Shown piece after piece: positions 1 through 5,535 of a DNA stretch of 6,353 bases. This DNA comes from an uncultured Eubacteriales bacterium (GTDB lineage: Bacteria > Bacillota > Clostridia > Oscillospirales > Butyricicoccaceae), in assembly GCA_949740695.1 (NCBI GenBank), contig CATJIY010000201.1:1-6353 (forward strand). Reading direction: 5' to 3'. Under the pieces are notes generated by a model. The model worked only from the letters and a program-made list of their open reading frames with translations. It made no database searches and was not told the DNA's origin. The translations under genes and the position numbers were made by a program. Each line of letters begins with the position of its first letter. The stretch's first letter is position 1.

Positions 1-3000
1 AATGCGGCCTCATACAATTCTTTGGATAAAAATAAATGGCTTTGCACATAGTTTTCACAAATCCCGGAAACGGGAATCACAGCCTCCACATCCTCCTGAT
101 TGCGAACCGTCAAGGAGTCTCCTGGCTCCAACCCCAGCACTTTGGCGGCTTTTTCCGTAAGGACTGCTCCCTGCGGAGTAAAGGCCACCGGCTTCTGGGG
201 AACCCGATCTCGAAATACATGAAATTGCGCAAACCGAACGCCGTCAGAAGGTACTACCAAAAACACATCAGTTGCCTTTTCGCCGTTTCGGATGCTGCCG
301 GATTCTCGATGAACCGGCAGATAATCGATAACCTGATCGGGGTCCTGCAAAACAGCTGCGATCCGCCAGTCAGCATTCTGATCCCCATCATGCTTCAGGT
401 TAAGCGTCAAATTATAGGTCTCTAACTGAGTGAACTGAATATTTACGATATCCCGAATGGAATCCCGCAGGCCAAATCCGGCCAACAGCAAAGCAGTACA
501 TCCAGTAATTCCCACAATAGTCATGAAAAGCCGCTTTTTATATCGAAAAAGGTTGCGGGCAGTAATCTTTTGCGTAAAGGACAGTCGGCGCCATACCGGC
601 TTAACTCGCTCCAACAAAATGCGCTTTCCGGCGGGAGGGGCTTTCGGCCGCATAAGCGCCGCAGCATGATCCCGAAGAGACCCCCACAAAGCGCCCAAGG
701 TCGCCGCCAACACAGCCACTAGAATTACCGCAGTGGACAACAAAACAAAGCCCAGGTGTCCGGAAGGCTTTACTTCTGGCAATTGATACATCATGGTATA
801 GGCGCTACTGATTACCCGCGGGAACAGCGACAAACCCATTGAAAGTCCAACAGCCGCTCCCAATAAGCAGGCTAGAGCGGCATAAGCCAGATATTTTCCA
901 GCGATGGCGGCGTTAGAATAGCCCAACGCCTTCAGCGTGCCTAACGTACCCCGGTCCTCGTCGATCATGCGAGTCATGGTGGTAGAAGCCACCAACGCGG
1001 CCACCAGAAAGAAAAACAGCGGAAACACTTTGGCGATAGCCGCTACCTTTTCGGTGTCACTCTCATAAAAAATATAACCCTCATTGCTTTCACTGCGGGA
1101 AAGCACATACCAAGTGGGATCTTCGATCTCATCAATCTGCTCCTGAGCGTCCCGTAGTTTAAGCCGGGCGTCAGCCGCCTGCTCCTCCAGCTCTTTTTCA
1201 CCATCGGCATAATCCGTCCATCCGCTGTCCAGTTCCCGGCGAGCATCTTCCAGTTCAGCTTGCGCATCAGCCAGCTTTTGCTCATTTTCTTTCAACGCAA
1301 TCCAACCATCGGCAATCTCCTGCTGTCCTTGTTGATAATCAACCCAGCCCTGGTCCAGCTCCTGACGAGCGTCCTCCAGTTGGATCTGCGCATCCTCCAA
1401 CTCCATCCGAGCCTGCTCCAACTTGGCCCGACTCTCTTCCAACTGATAGCAGCCCAAACGGTATTGCAGCTCGGCCTCATCCAATTCTTTACGGGCGGCG
1501 TTATATTCCTCCCAACCATCTGCCAAAGCCGAACCCCCTTGGGAAAGCTCGTGCCTCCCTTGAGAAACCTGGGCCATCCCCTGATCAATCTGGACCTGCT
1601 GCTGGGTTATCCGCTCTTCCGCTTGGTCAATTTGACGCTGCCCCCCCTCCAACTGCCGACGGTATTGGTCCAGCTGGTTTTGCGCCTGCATCAGCTGAGC
1701 CATCTGAACACGGTATTCTTCCGAAGAAATCAGTCCGGCTGCCAGCCCTTGATCCAGCTGATTCCTACGCTCTTCCAGCTGGATCTGCTGATTTTCCAAC
1801 TGGGCCACGCCTTGATCCAACTGTGTTTGCTGCTCCTTCAGCTGGGCTTGCGCCGCGTCCAACTGGCTTTGCGCCTCTTTTAACTGCGCTTCCGCCTGGT
1901 CAAGTTGTTGTTCGCCGGCAAGGAGTTCTTTTTCTCCTTCCTCCAGTTGCGCCAATACTTTAAGCAGCTCGCCTGTTCCCTCCTGTATCTGCCGGTATGC
2001 GTCGGCCAATTCGTCCTGAGCCTCATCGGCCTGCCGGACGCCCTCCTGATAGTCCTCCCAGCCTTGTTGATAATCCGCTAGCCCCTGGTCATAATCGGCT
2101 TCGCTTTGGTTCAATTTTTCCAACGCCTCTGGCAAAGCGGCCTCTCCTTCTTCCAGTTTTCGCCGGCCATCTGCCAGCTGTGCCAGACCATCCTGATAAT
2201 CGGACAAGCCTTGGGCATAGTCAGCCTCACCCTGATTCAGCTCTTTCAAAGCGCTGGCCAACTTATGCCGGCCATCCGCCTCCTGATCGTTCAGCTCCTC
2301 TTGCGCCTCGTCTACCGCTCTTTGCGCGTCCTGCCGGAGCCGGTGGGCTCGGACATGGCGCTGGCTTTCCGCCAGCTGTTCAATCCGCTCTTTCACTGGG
2401 TCCACCAACTGGTCATAAGCCGGAGTAAAGGATTCGGCAGATTGGCTGCCTTGAACTGCGATAAATAAATCAGTATAATAATCCAAGTCGATTACCGATT
2501 GATTTACATAAACAATACAGCCCAAAGACCCGTTTCCCACTGTAGTGCTACCTCGTTGAATGGTAGAGATATAATACCCGCTGGTTACAACTCCCGTGAT
2601 GGTAAAGGTCTGTCGGGTAAACGGCTCCTCCGGAACTTCCCCATCATCATCTGTCTCCCGGGGAAGCAGGGTCATGGTTTCTCCCACTGGAAGCAGATCC
2701 TTCCGCAAATTGTTTTCTAACAGCACTACGCACTCATCATCCGCCTGAGGCCAACGTCCTTCCACAAGCTCCACTCGGTTCAACCGGGCAGGGTCCTCGC
2801 CTTCCCAAGCGATTACCCCATGAAAACGAGCGGTCAAAGCGTCTCCAGAAGCGAGTAACACTTCCCTGTCCATACTTTTTGCAGGCATAACTCCGGCCAC
2901 GCCCTCCACCTGGGCCAAGGCCCGGGTATCCTCATCCTCAAGTCCCAGGGTTCCTATAACCCGCAGATCATAAAGGTGCGTCCGCTGATAAAAATCGCTC

Positions 3001-3146
3001 ACCGTATGACGCATATCCGGTGTGGTAGCCAGCAATCCCGCCAAAAAACCAGTCCCTAACGCCACAATGGAAAATATAGCCAAAAATCGACTCAGACTGC
3101 TTCGTACTGCCCGGAAACATTCTTTCCAAAAAGTTTTTCTTACCAT
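1..3146 (-). CDS. FtsX/MacB-type ABC transporter permease with long extracytoplasmic coiled coil (3' end missing)
   Basis: Membrane subunit of an ABC machine, paired with the ATPase encoded just upstream. I translated one uninterrupted frame of 1048 codons from the ATG at 3144-3146 to the window edge; the stop lies outside. Order of parts: cytoplasmic basic N-terminus; membrane segment at about 21-40 (FLAIFSIVALGTGFLAGLLA); extracytoplasmic domain to about 250; coiled coil at about 251-675, very rich in Gln, Glu, Leu and Ala; FtsX domain with membrane segments at about 708-727, 752-772 and 799-821 and the typical stretch DEDRGTLGTLKALGYS after the first; a second half starting with a segment at about 875-893 (MTIVGITGCTALLLAGFGL); then a second outside domain ending in YVQSHLFLSKELYE, usual for this family. 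The last FtsX domain is presumably beyond the edge, so full length is perhaps 1150-1200 residues (inference). The start overlaps the ATPase stop (ATGGTAA), with GGAG at 3155-3158 as its binding site, suggesting translational coupling. Transported substrate or partner is unknown; a mechanical role in the envelope is as likely as export. Confidence 0.93.
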   Translation of the reverse strand, partial: MVRKTFWKECFRAVRSSLSRFLAIFSIVALGTGFLAGLLATTPDMRHTVSDFYQRTHLYDLRVIGTLGLEDEDTRALAQVEGVAGVMPAKSMDREVLLASGDALTARFHGVIAWEGEDPARLNRVELVEGRWPQADDECVVLLENNLRKDLLPVGETMTLLPRETDDDGEVPEEPFTRQTFTITGVVTSGYYISTIQRGSTTVGNGSLGCIVYVNQSVIDLDYYTDLFIAVQGSQSAESFTPAYDQLVDPVKERIEQLAESQRHVRAHRLRQDAQRAVDEAQEELNDQEADGRHKLASALKELNQGEADYAQGLSDYQDGLAQLADGRRKLEEGEAALPEALEKLNQSEADYDQGLADYQQGWEDYQEGVRQADEAQDELADAYRQIQEGTGELLKVLAQLEEGEKELLAGEQQLDQAEAQLKEAQSQLDAAQAQLKEQQTQLDQGVAQLENQQIQLEERRNQLDQGLAAGLISSEEYRVQMAQLMQAQNQLDQYRRQLEGGQRQIDQAEERITQQQVQIDQGMAQVSQGRHELSQGGSALADGWEEYNAARKELDEAELQYRLGCYQLEESRAKLEQARMELEDAQIQLEDARQELDQGWVDYQQGQQEIADGWIALKENEQKLADAQAELEDARRELDSGWTDYADGEKELEEQAADARLKLRDAQEQIDEIEDPTWYVLSRSESNEGYIFYESDTEKVAAIAKVFPLFFFLVAALVASTTMTRMIDEDRGTLGTLKALGYSNAAIAGKYLAYAALACLLGAAVGLSMGLSLFPRVISSAYTMMYQLPEVKPSGHLGFVLLSTAVILVAVLAATLGALWGSLRDHAAALMRPKAPPAGKRILLERVKPVWRRLSFTQKITARNLFRYKKRLFMTIVGITGCTALLLAGFGLRDSIRDIVNIQFTQLETYNLTLNLKHDGDQNADWRIAAVLQDPDQVIDYLPVHRESGSIRNGEKATDVFLVVPSDGVRFAQFHVFRDRVPQKPVAFTPQGAVLTEKAAKVLGLEPGDSLTVRNQEDVEAVIPVSGICENYVQSHLFLSKELYEAA

Positions 3147-3841
3147 TCGATCTGCTCCACAGATAGAGGATTGGGCTGAACCCGGTCAGCCACAATCCAA
3201 CCGCTTTTCATCTGAATCACCCGATCGGCCATAGCGGTAAGAGCGGTATTATGGGTGATGACCACCACCGTTTTTCCGGTCTTTCGACAGGTATCCTGCA
3301 AAAGCTTCAAGATACTTTTTCCGGTAACATAATCCAAGGCGCCGGTAGGCTCGTCGCACAAAAGCAGCTTGGGATCTTTGGCCAAAGCTCGAGCAATGGC
3401 CACCCGCTGCTGCTCTCCGCCGGAAAGCTGCGCTGGAAAGTTGTCCATTCGATTCTCCAGCCCTACCTGGCGCAAGGTATCCCGCGGGTCCAGAGGCGCC
3501 CGGCAAATTTCCGAAGCCAGCTCCACATTTTCCACAGCGGTAAGATTTTGCACCAAGTTATAAAACTGAAAAACAAATCCCACGTCGTGCCGGCGGTACT
3601 CGGTAAGACGGCGAGCGTCAAATCCGGAGATTTCCTGACCGTCCAGCCGGATCATTCCCGCAGTACAGGTATCCATACCCCCCAGCATATTCAAAATAGT
3701 GGTTTTCCCTGCGCCGGAAGAACCGACGATGATACAAAACTCTCCTTGTTCAATGGAAAACGACACTCCGTTCACCGCGTAAATTTCCTGCTCTCCCACC
3801 TGATATCGCTTGACAACCTCTTTAAACTCAATAAAGCTCAT
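3140..3841 (-). CDS. ABC transporter ATP-binding protein, MacB/LolD/FtsE-like
   Basis: Cytoplasmic ATPase of 233 residues that powers the permease encoded directly downstream. All nucleotide-binding motifs are present: Walker A GSSGAGKT (40-47), Q-loop in FQFYNL (Q92), signature LSGGEQQR (139-146), Walker B LLLCDEP (159-165, catalytic E164), D-loop ALD (168-170) and switch H197 in ITHN. The spacing, the FQFYNLVQNLTAVENV stretch and the DEPTGALD sequence are typical of the MacB/LolD/FtsE group, whose permeases are FtsX-like; this agrees with the neighbour. Length is normal for the family. The ATG at 3839-3841 has GGAGG at 3849-3853, seven bases away. The last codons overlap the permease start by seven bases, so the two are one operon, read from the extended -10 promoter at 3893-3901. 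Family assignment is firm; the physiological role (peptide export or resistance, lipoprotein traffic, or cell-wall hydrolase control) cannot be told from the sequence. Confidence 0.96.
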   Translation of the reverse strand: MSFIEFKEVVKRYQVGEQEIYAVNGVSFSIEQGEFCIIVGSSGAGKTTILNMLGGMDTCTAGMIRLDGQEISGFDARRLTEYRRHDVGFVFQFYNLVQNLTAVENVELASEICRAPLDPRDTLRQVGLENRMDNFPAQLSGGEQQRVAIARALAKDPKLLLCDEPTGALDYVTGKSILKLLQDTCRKTGKTVVVITHNTALTAMADRVIQMKSGWIVADRVQPNPLSVEQIEW

Positions 3842-3892
3842 CCAATCGCCTCCATTTAAAAAACGCGGAAGGAACGGCCGCTTGCTGATAGT

Positions 3893-3901
3893 ATTATATC
3901 A
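3893..3901 (-). promoter_or_regulatory. Extended -10 promoter for the ABC operon
   Basis: On the minus strand this reads TGATATAAT, a perfect TATAAT preceded by the TGn extension. The -35 region is weak: no good TTGACA match lies 16-18 bases upstream, which is common for extended -10 promoters. Transcription would start near 3886, giving a leader of about 45 bases before the ATPase start, with GGAGG at 3849-3853. It is the best promoter in the gap between the threonine aldolase and the ATPase. Confidence 0.6.
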
Positions 3902-3997
3902 TGAAACCTGTTTAGAACCATGAATGATTTGTAAAAGCCGTCAGGAGAACGGTATAGAAAATCATAAAAGCTAGATAGCGGACTCCGTCTACTGATA

Positions 3998-4056
3998 AGA
4001 AAAATGATTTGATCTGAATAAATTGCTTTTTATCCGCAATAGCCGCGAAATCAAAT
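3998..4056 (-). terminator. Weak AT-rich terminator candidate after threonine aldolase
   Basis: Two nested inverted repeats lie over and after the aldolase stop codon: ATTTGAT (4007-4013) with ATCAAAT (4050-4056), and inside it ATTGC (4022-4026) with GCAAT (4036-4040). Read on the minus strand, the outer stem is followed by ATTTTTCTT. The stems are short and AT-rich and the outer one includes the stop codon, so this is only a plausible intrinsic terminator. The rest of the 3842-4050 gap holds no gene that I can see. Confidence 0.3.
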
Positions 4057-5076
4057 AGCGTTCAGCAGCGCTTCTATCTGCTCCTGAGTAGTCGCCCAGC
4101 TAGTGCAAAACCGAGATATCCGGCTGTCCGGCCCGGCTGGACCGTAATCATCAAAAGAAAAATCCCGGCTCAATCGCTCCACCTGCTGGCAGGTGAGGAT
4201 GGGGAACTGTTGATTGGTAGGACTATCGCACCAAAAAGCATACCCCTTTTTCGCAAAGCCTTCCTTCATCTTCATCGCCAGATCAATGGCATGTTGGCCC
4301 AGCCGGAAGTACAACCGGTCAGTAAACAACACGTCAAATTGCAATCCTAGCAACCGACCTTTGGCCAGCAAACCGCCCCGCTGTTTTATTAAAGAACGGA
4401 AGCCCTCGATCAAATCAGGATTAGGTATTACTACCGCCTCTCCAAAGAGCGCCCCCACTTTGGTGCCGCCAATGTAAAACACATCGCACAACTGCGTCAG
4501 ATCAGACAGCGTCAGATCGTTGCCCGGCGCCGCCAGCGCATAGCCCAAACGTGCGCCATCCAAGAACAAAGGCAACCGGTATTTGCGGCATACCTGCCGG
4601 ATCGCGGTAAGCTCTGCTTTGGAATAGATCGTACCAGTCTCGGTGGACTGAGAAAGATAAACCATGCCAGGTTTTACGATATGCTCCCAGGAGGCGTCCT
4701 CTCGCCAGGCCAGCACCGCTTGTTCGACAGCCTGAGCGGTAATTTTACCGTTTTCCGCAGGCAAAGGCAACACCTTATGACCGGTGCCCTCAATAGCGTT
4801 GACTTCATGGCAGTTGATATGGCCAGTACTAGGCGAAAGCACCCCTTCGTGGGGCCGCAGCAAAGAATAAATCACCGCAGTGTTCGTTTGAGTCCCGCCC
4901 ACTAAAAAATGCACGGCGGCGTCAGGCGCGCCACAGGCTGTCCGAATTTTTTCGGCAGCAGCTTGGCAGTATGGATCCTCTCCGTAACCGATGGTTTGAT
5001 CCAGGTTGGTTTCCATCAATCGCTGTAAAATAGCGGGATGGGCTCCCTCCAAATAATCACAGTCAAAACGGATCAT
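4051..5076 (-). CDS. ltaE: Low-specificity L-threonine aldolase (PLP-dependent)
   Basis: Cytoplasmic fold-type I PLP enzyme that cleaves L-threonine and L-allo-threonine to glycine and acetaldehyde, usually as a homotetramer. The 341-residue length is normal for the family. Visible landmarks: substrate-side N-terminus FDCDYLEGAHP; phosphate-binding GGTQTN (60-65); HINCHEVNAIEGTGHKV around H86 and E91, where the cofactor-stacking histidine lies; cofactor-binding LDGARLG (D173, R176); the lysine that forms the Schiff base, K206 in GGTKVG; QRGGLLAKGR (from about 232); and the carboxylate-binding arginine in RISRFCTSWATT (318-329; probably R319 or R322). The start at 5076 is chosen because AAGGAGG (5084-5090) stands seven bases upstream and the protein begins where family members begin; an in-frame ATG at 5118 lies before this site and would add a non-conserved 14 residues. 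The gene appears to stand alone, diverging from cobT. The alternative, another beta-eliminating lyase such as a low-activity serine aldolase, is less likely. The symbol follows E. coli usage. Confidence 0.93.
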   Translation of the reverse strand: MIRFDCDYLEGAHPAILQRLMETNLDQTIGYGEDPYCQAAAEKIRTACGAPDAAVHFLVGGTQTNTAVIYSLLRPHEGVLSPSTGHINCHEVNAIEGTGHKVLPLPAENGKITAQAVEQAVLAWREDASWEHIVKPGMVYLSQSTETGTIYSKAELTAIRQVCRKYRLPLFLDGARLGYALAAPGNDLTLSDLTQLCDVFYIGGTKVGALFGEAVVIPNPDLIEGFRSLIKQRGGLLAKGRLLGLQFDVLFTDRLYFRLGQHAIDLAMKMKEGFAKKGYAFWCDSPTNQQFPILTCQQVERLSRDFSFDDYGPAGPDSRISRFCTSWATTQEQIEALLNAI

Positions 5077-5083
5077 AAGTTGT

Positions 5084-5090
5084 CCTCCTT
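5084..5090 (-). promoter_or_regulatory. Ribosome binding site that fixes the aldolase start
   Basis: AAGGAGG on the minus strand, seven bases before the ATG at 5074-5076. It is a perfect match to the 16S rRNA tail and rules in favour of the shorter 341-residue protein over a start at 5118. Confidence 0.85.
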
Positions 5091-5098
5091 TTACAGAC

Positions 5099-5116
5099 GG
5101 CCTATCATGACAGGCC
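5099..5116. repeat. 18-base near-palindrome upstream of threonine aldolase
   Basis: GGCCTATCATGACAGGCC has one mismatched pair: GGCCT and AGGCC arms (5099-5103, 5112-5116) around the palindrome TCATGA. It lies nine bases upstream of the aldolase ribosome binding site. It could be a repressor operator or form a short hairpin in the mRNA leader; its size and two-fold symmetry fit a dimeric regulator, but no regulator is encoded in the window. Confidence 0.5.
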
Positions 5117-5149
5117 ATTAAAATTAGGTCTTACTTGAAAAATCAAATA

Positions 5150-5251
5150 CTGCCTTTATACACAATCCGCCGCCATCTCGAGAGGCAAAACCACCCGCAA
5201 TATCTGGGCTTTTTCCTTGCCTCTGGCGTCGCCTTGTGTATAACCCGGCAG
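5150..5251. repeat. Nested inverted repeat, 102 bases, possible structured RNA or attenuator
   Basis: Four pairs of complementary segments nest in the correct order: CTGCC (5150-5154) with GGCAG (5247-5251); TTATACACAA (5156-5165) with TTGTGTATAA (5234-5243); CGCC (5171-5174) with GGCG (5225-5228); and AGAGGCAA (5181-5188) with TTGCCTCT (5217-5224). That is 27 base pairs with a one-sided bulge of six bases (5175-5180) and a 5-by-5 internal loop. On the plus strand the last arm is followed by ATTTTGTTTTTTC, and on the minus strand by TATTTGATTTTTC, so it resembles a bidirectional terminator or attenuator. No flanking target-site duplication was seen. Function unknown. Confidence 0.6.
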
Positions 5252-5282
5252 ATTTTGTTTTTTCAAACAATCTTTAAATGAA

Positions 5283-5311
5283 ATTGTACTGGAAAAAAGC
5301 CGGGAATACAA
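5283..5311 (-). promoter_or_regulatory. Possible promoter for threonine aldolase
   Basis: On the minus strand, TTGTAT (5306-5311) and TACAAT (5283-5288) are separated by exactly 17 bases. The -10 matches five of six positions and the -35 only three. If used, the transcript would start near 5276 and carry a leader of about 200 bases containing the nested inverted repeat at 5150-5251 and the near-palindrome at 5099-5116. A TATAAA at 5155-5160 is an alternative -10 but has no acceptable -35. Confidence 0.3.
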
Positions 5312-5332
5312 GTAGCACTTTTCAAAAAAGCA

Positions 5333-5341
5333 TGGTATAAT
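5333..5341 (+). promoter_or_regulatory. Extended -10 promoter reading toward cobT
   Basis: TGGTATAAT is a perfect -10 with the TGn extension. The -35 region is poor (GTAGCA at 5312-5317, 18-base spacer). Transcription would start near 5348, leaving an untranslated leader of about 188 bases before the cobT ATG, long enough for a regulatory RNA. Confidence 0.5.
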
Positions 5342-5484
5342 TGCCACAGAGGTTTTATCAATCAGCTGATCCCAGGGAGCCTGCTTTCATCTGACGCCAA
5401 ATATCATCCTATGTAAATCTCTGAGAGCCTGTTTATGGTCTACCTCAGCTTTGAGCCGTCTCGAACCAAATCGGAGCAAATGAT

Positions 5485-5524
5485 CAGGGGTCGAAAGATG
5501 TGCGCGCCCCCCTCTGTTTTCTTT
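5485..5524 (+). terminator. Terminator-like hairpin in the cobT leader
   Basis: CAGGGG (5485-5490) can pair with the C-run and CTG at 5510-5516 (one bulged T), or as AGGGG with CCCCT (5509-5513). The stem is followed by TTTTCTTT (5517-5524) and then at once by the cobT ribosome binding site GGAGGA (5525-5530). The placement suits an attenuator controlling cobT. The stem is short and the loop long (about 19 bases), so it may be only a leader hairpin. The CCTC at 5511-5514 could instead pair with GAGG at 5526-5529 and hide the ribosome binding site. Confidence 0.3.
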
Positions 5525-5535
5525 GGAGGAATTTT

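Larger units (their letters stand above)
5077..5535. other. Divergent intergenic region between threonine aldolase and cobT (459 bases)
   Basis: No convincing gene is present. From left to right it contains the aldolase ribosome binding site (5084-5090), an 18-base near-palindrome (5099-5116), a nested inverted repeat (5150-5251), a CCCGGC/GCCGGG pair (5244-5249 and 5299-5304), a possible minus-strand promoter (5283-5311), an extended -10 promoter reading toward cobT (5333-5341), a perfect 10-base palindrome ATCAGCTGAT (5361-5370), a small hairpin CAGG-GAG-CCTG (5373-5383) and a terminator-like hairpin just before the cobT ribosome binding site (5485-5524). No tRNA, cobalamin riboswitch, T-box or glycine riboswitch could be recognised by eye. 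Confidence 0.7.

Noticed and set aside
1260..1883. 207-codon open frame on the plus strand, Leu/Gln-rich
   Set aside because: It is the antisense shadow of the Gln/Leu/Glu-rich coiled coil of the permease: CAG/CTG codons read as LQ repeats on the other strand. It has no family motifs, and the minus-strand frame is continuous with clear permease domains on both sides.
3931..3956. CCGT/ACGG hairpin followed by CTTTT on the minus strand in the 3842-4050 gap
   Set aside because: The stem has only four base pairs and the T-run is too short for a convincing intrinsic terminator.
5077..5118. Upstream in-frame ATG at 5118 as the aldolase start
   Set aside because: It would place the perfect AAGGAGG inside the coding region and add 14 residues not expected in the family; the ATG at 5076 is correctly spaced from that site.
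5184..5199. T-box-like GGGTGG on the minus strand in the aldolase leader
   Set aside because: GGGTGGT matches the start of the T-box sequence, but the following ACCGCG is replaced by TTTGCC, and no stem I with a specifier loop is visible in the limited space upstream.
5156..5347. 63-codon open frame on the minus strand in the divergent region
   Set aside because: It starts at GTG without a ribosome binding site, has no recognisable motif, and its second half lies in the nested inverted repeat, which explains the sequence better.
5373..5384. B12-box-like CAGGGAGCCTGC in the cobT leader
   Set aside because: It agrees with the B12-box segment CAGGAGACCTGC at 9 of 12 positions, but the other conserved cobalamin-riboswitch segments are not present at proper spacing upstream. 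It is also explained as a simple CAGG-GAG-CCTG hairpin. Only a covariance-model scan could revive it.
5452..5476. GGTTCGAG on the minus strand resembling a tRNA T-loop
   Set aside because: The flanking bases do not form a T-stem, and no acceptor stem, anticodon arm or CCA end could be found around it.
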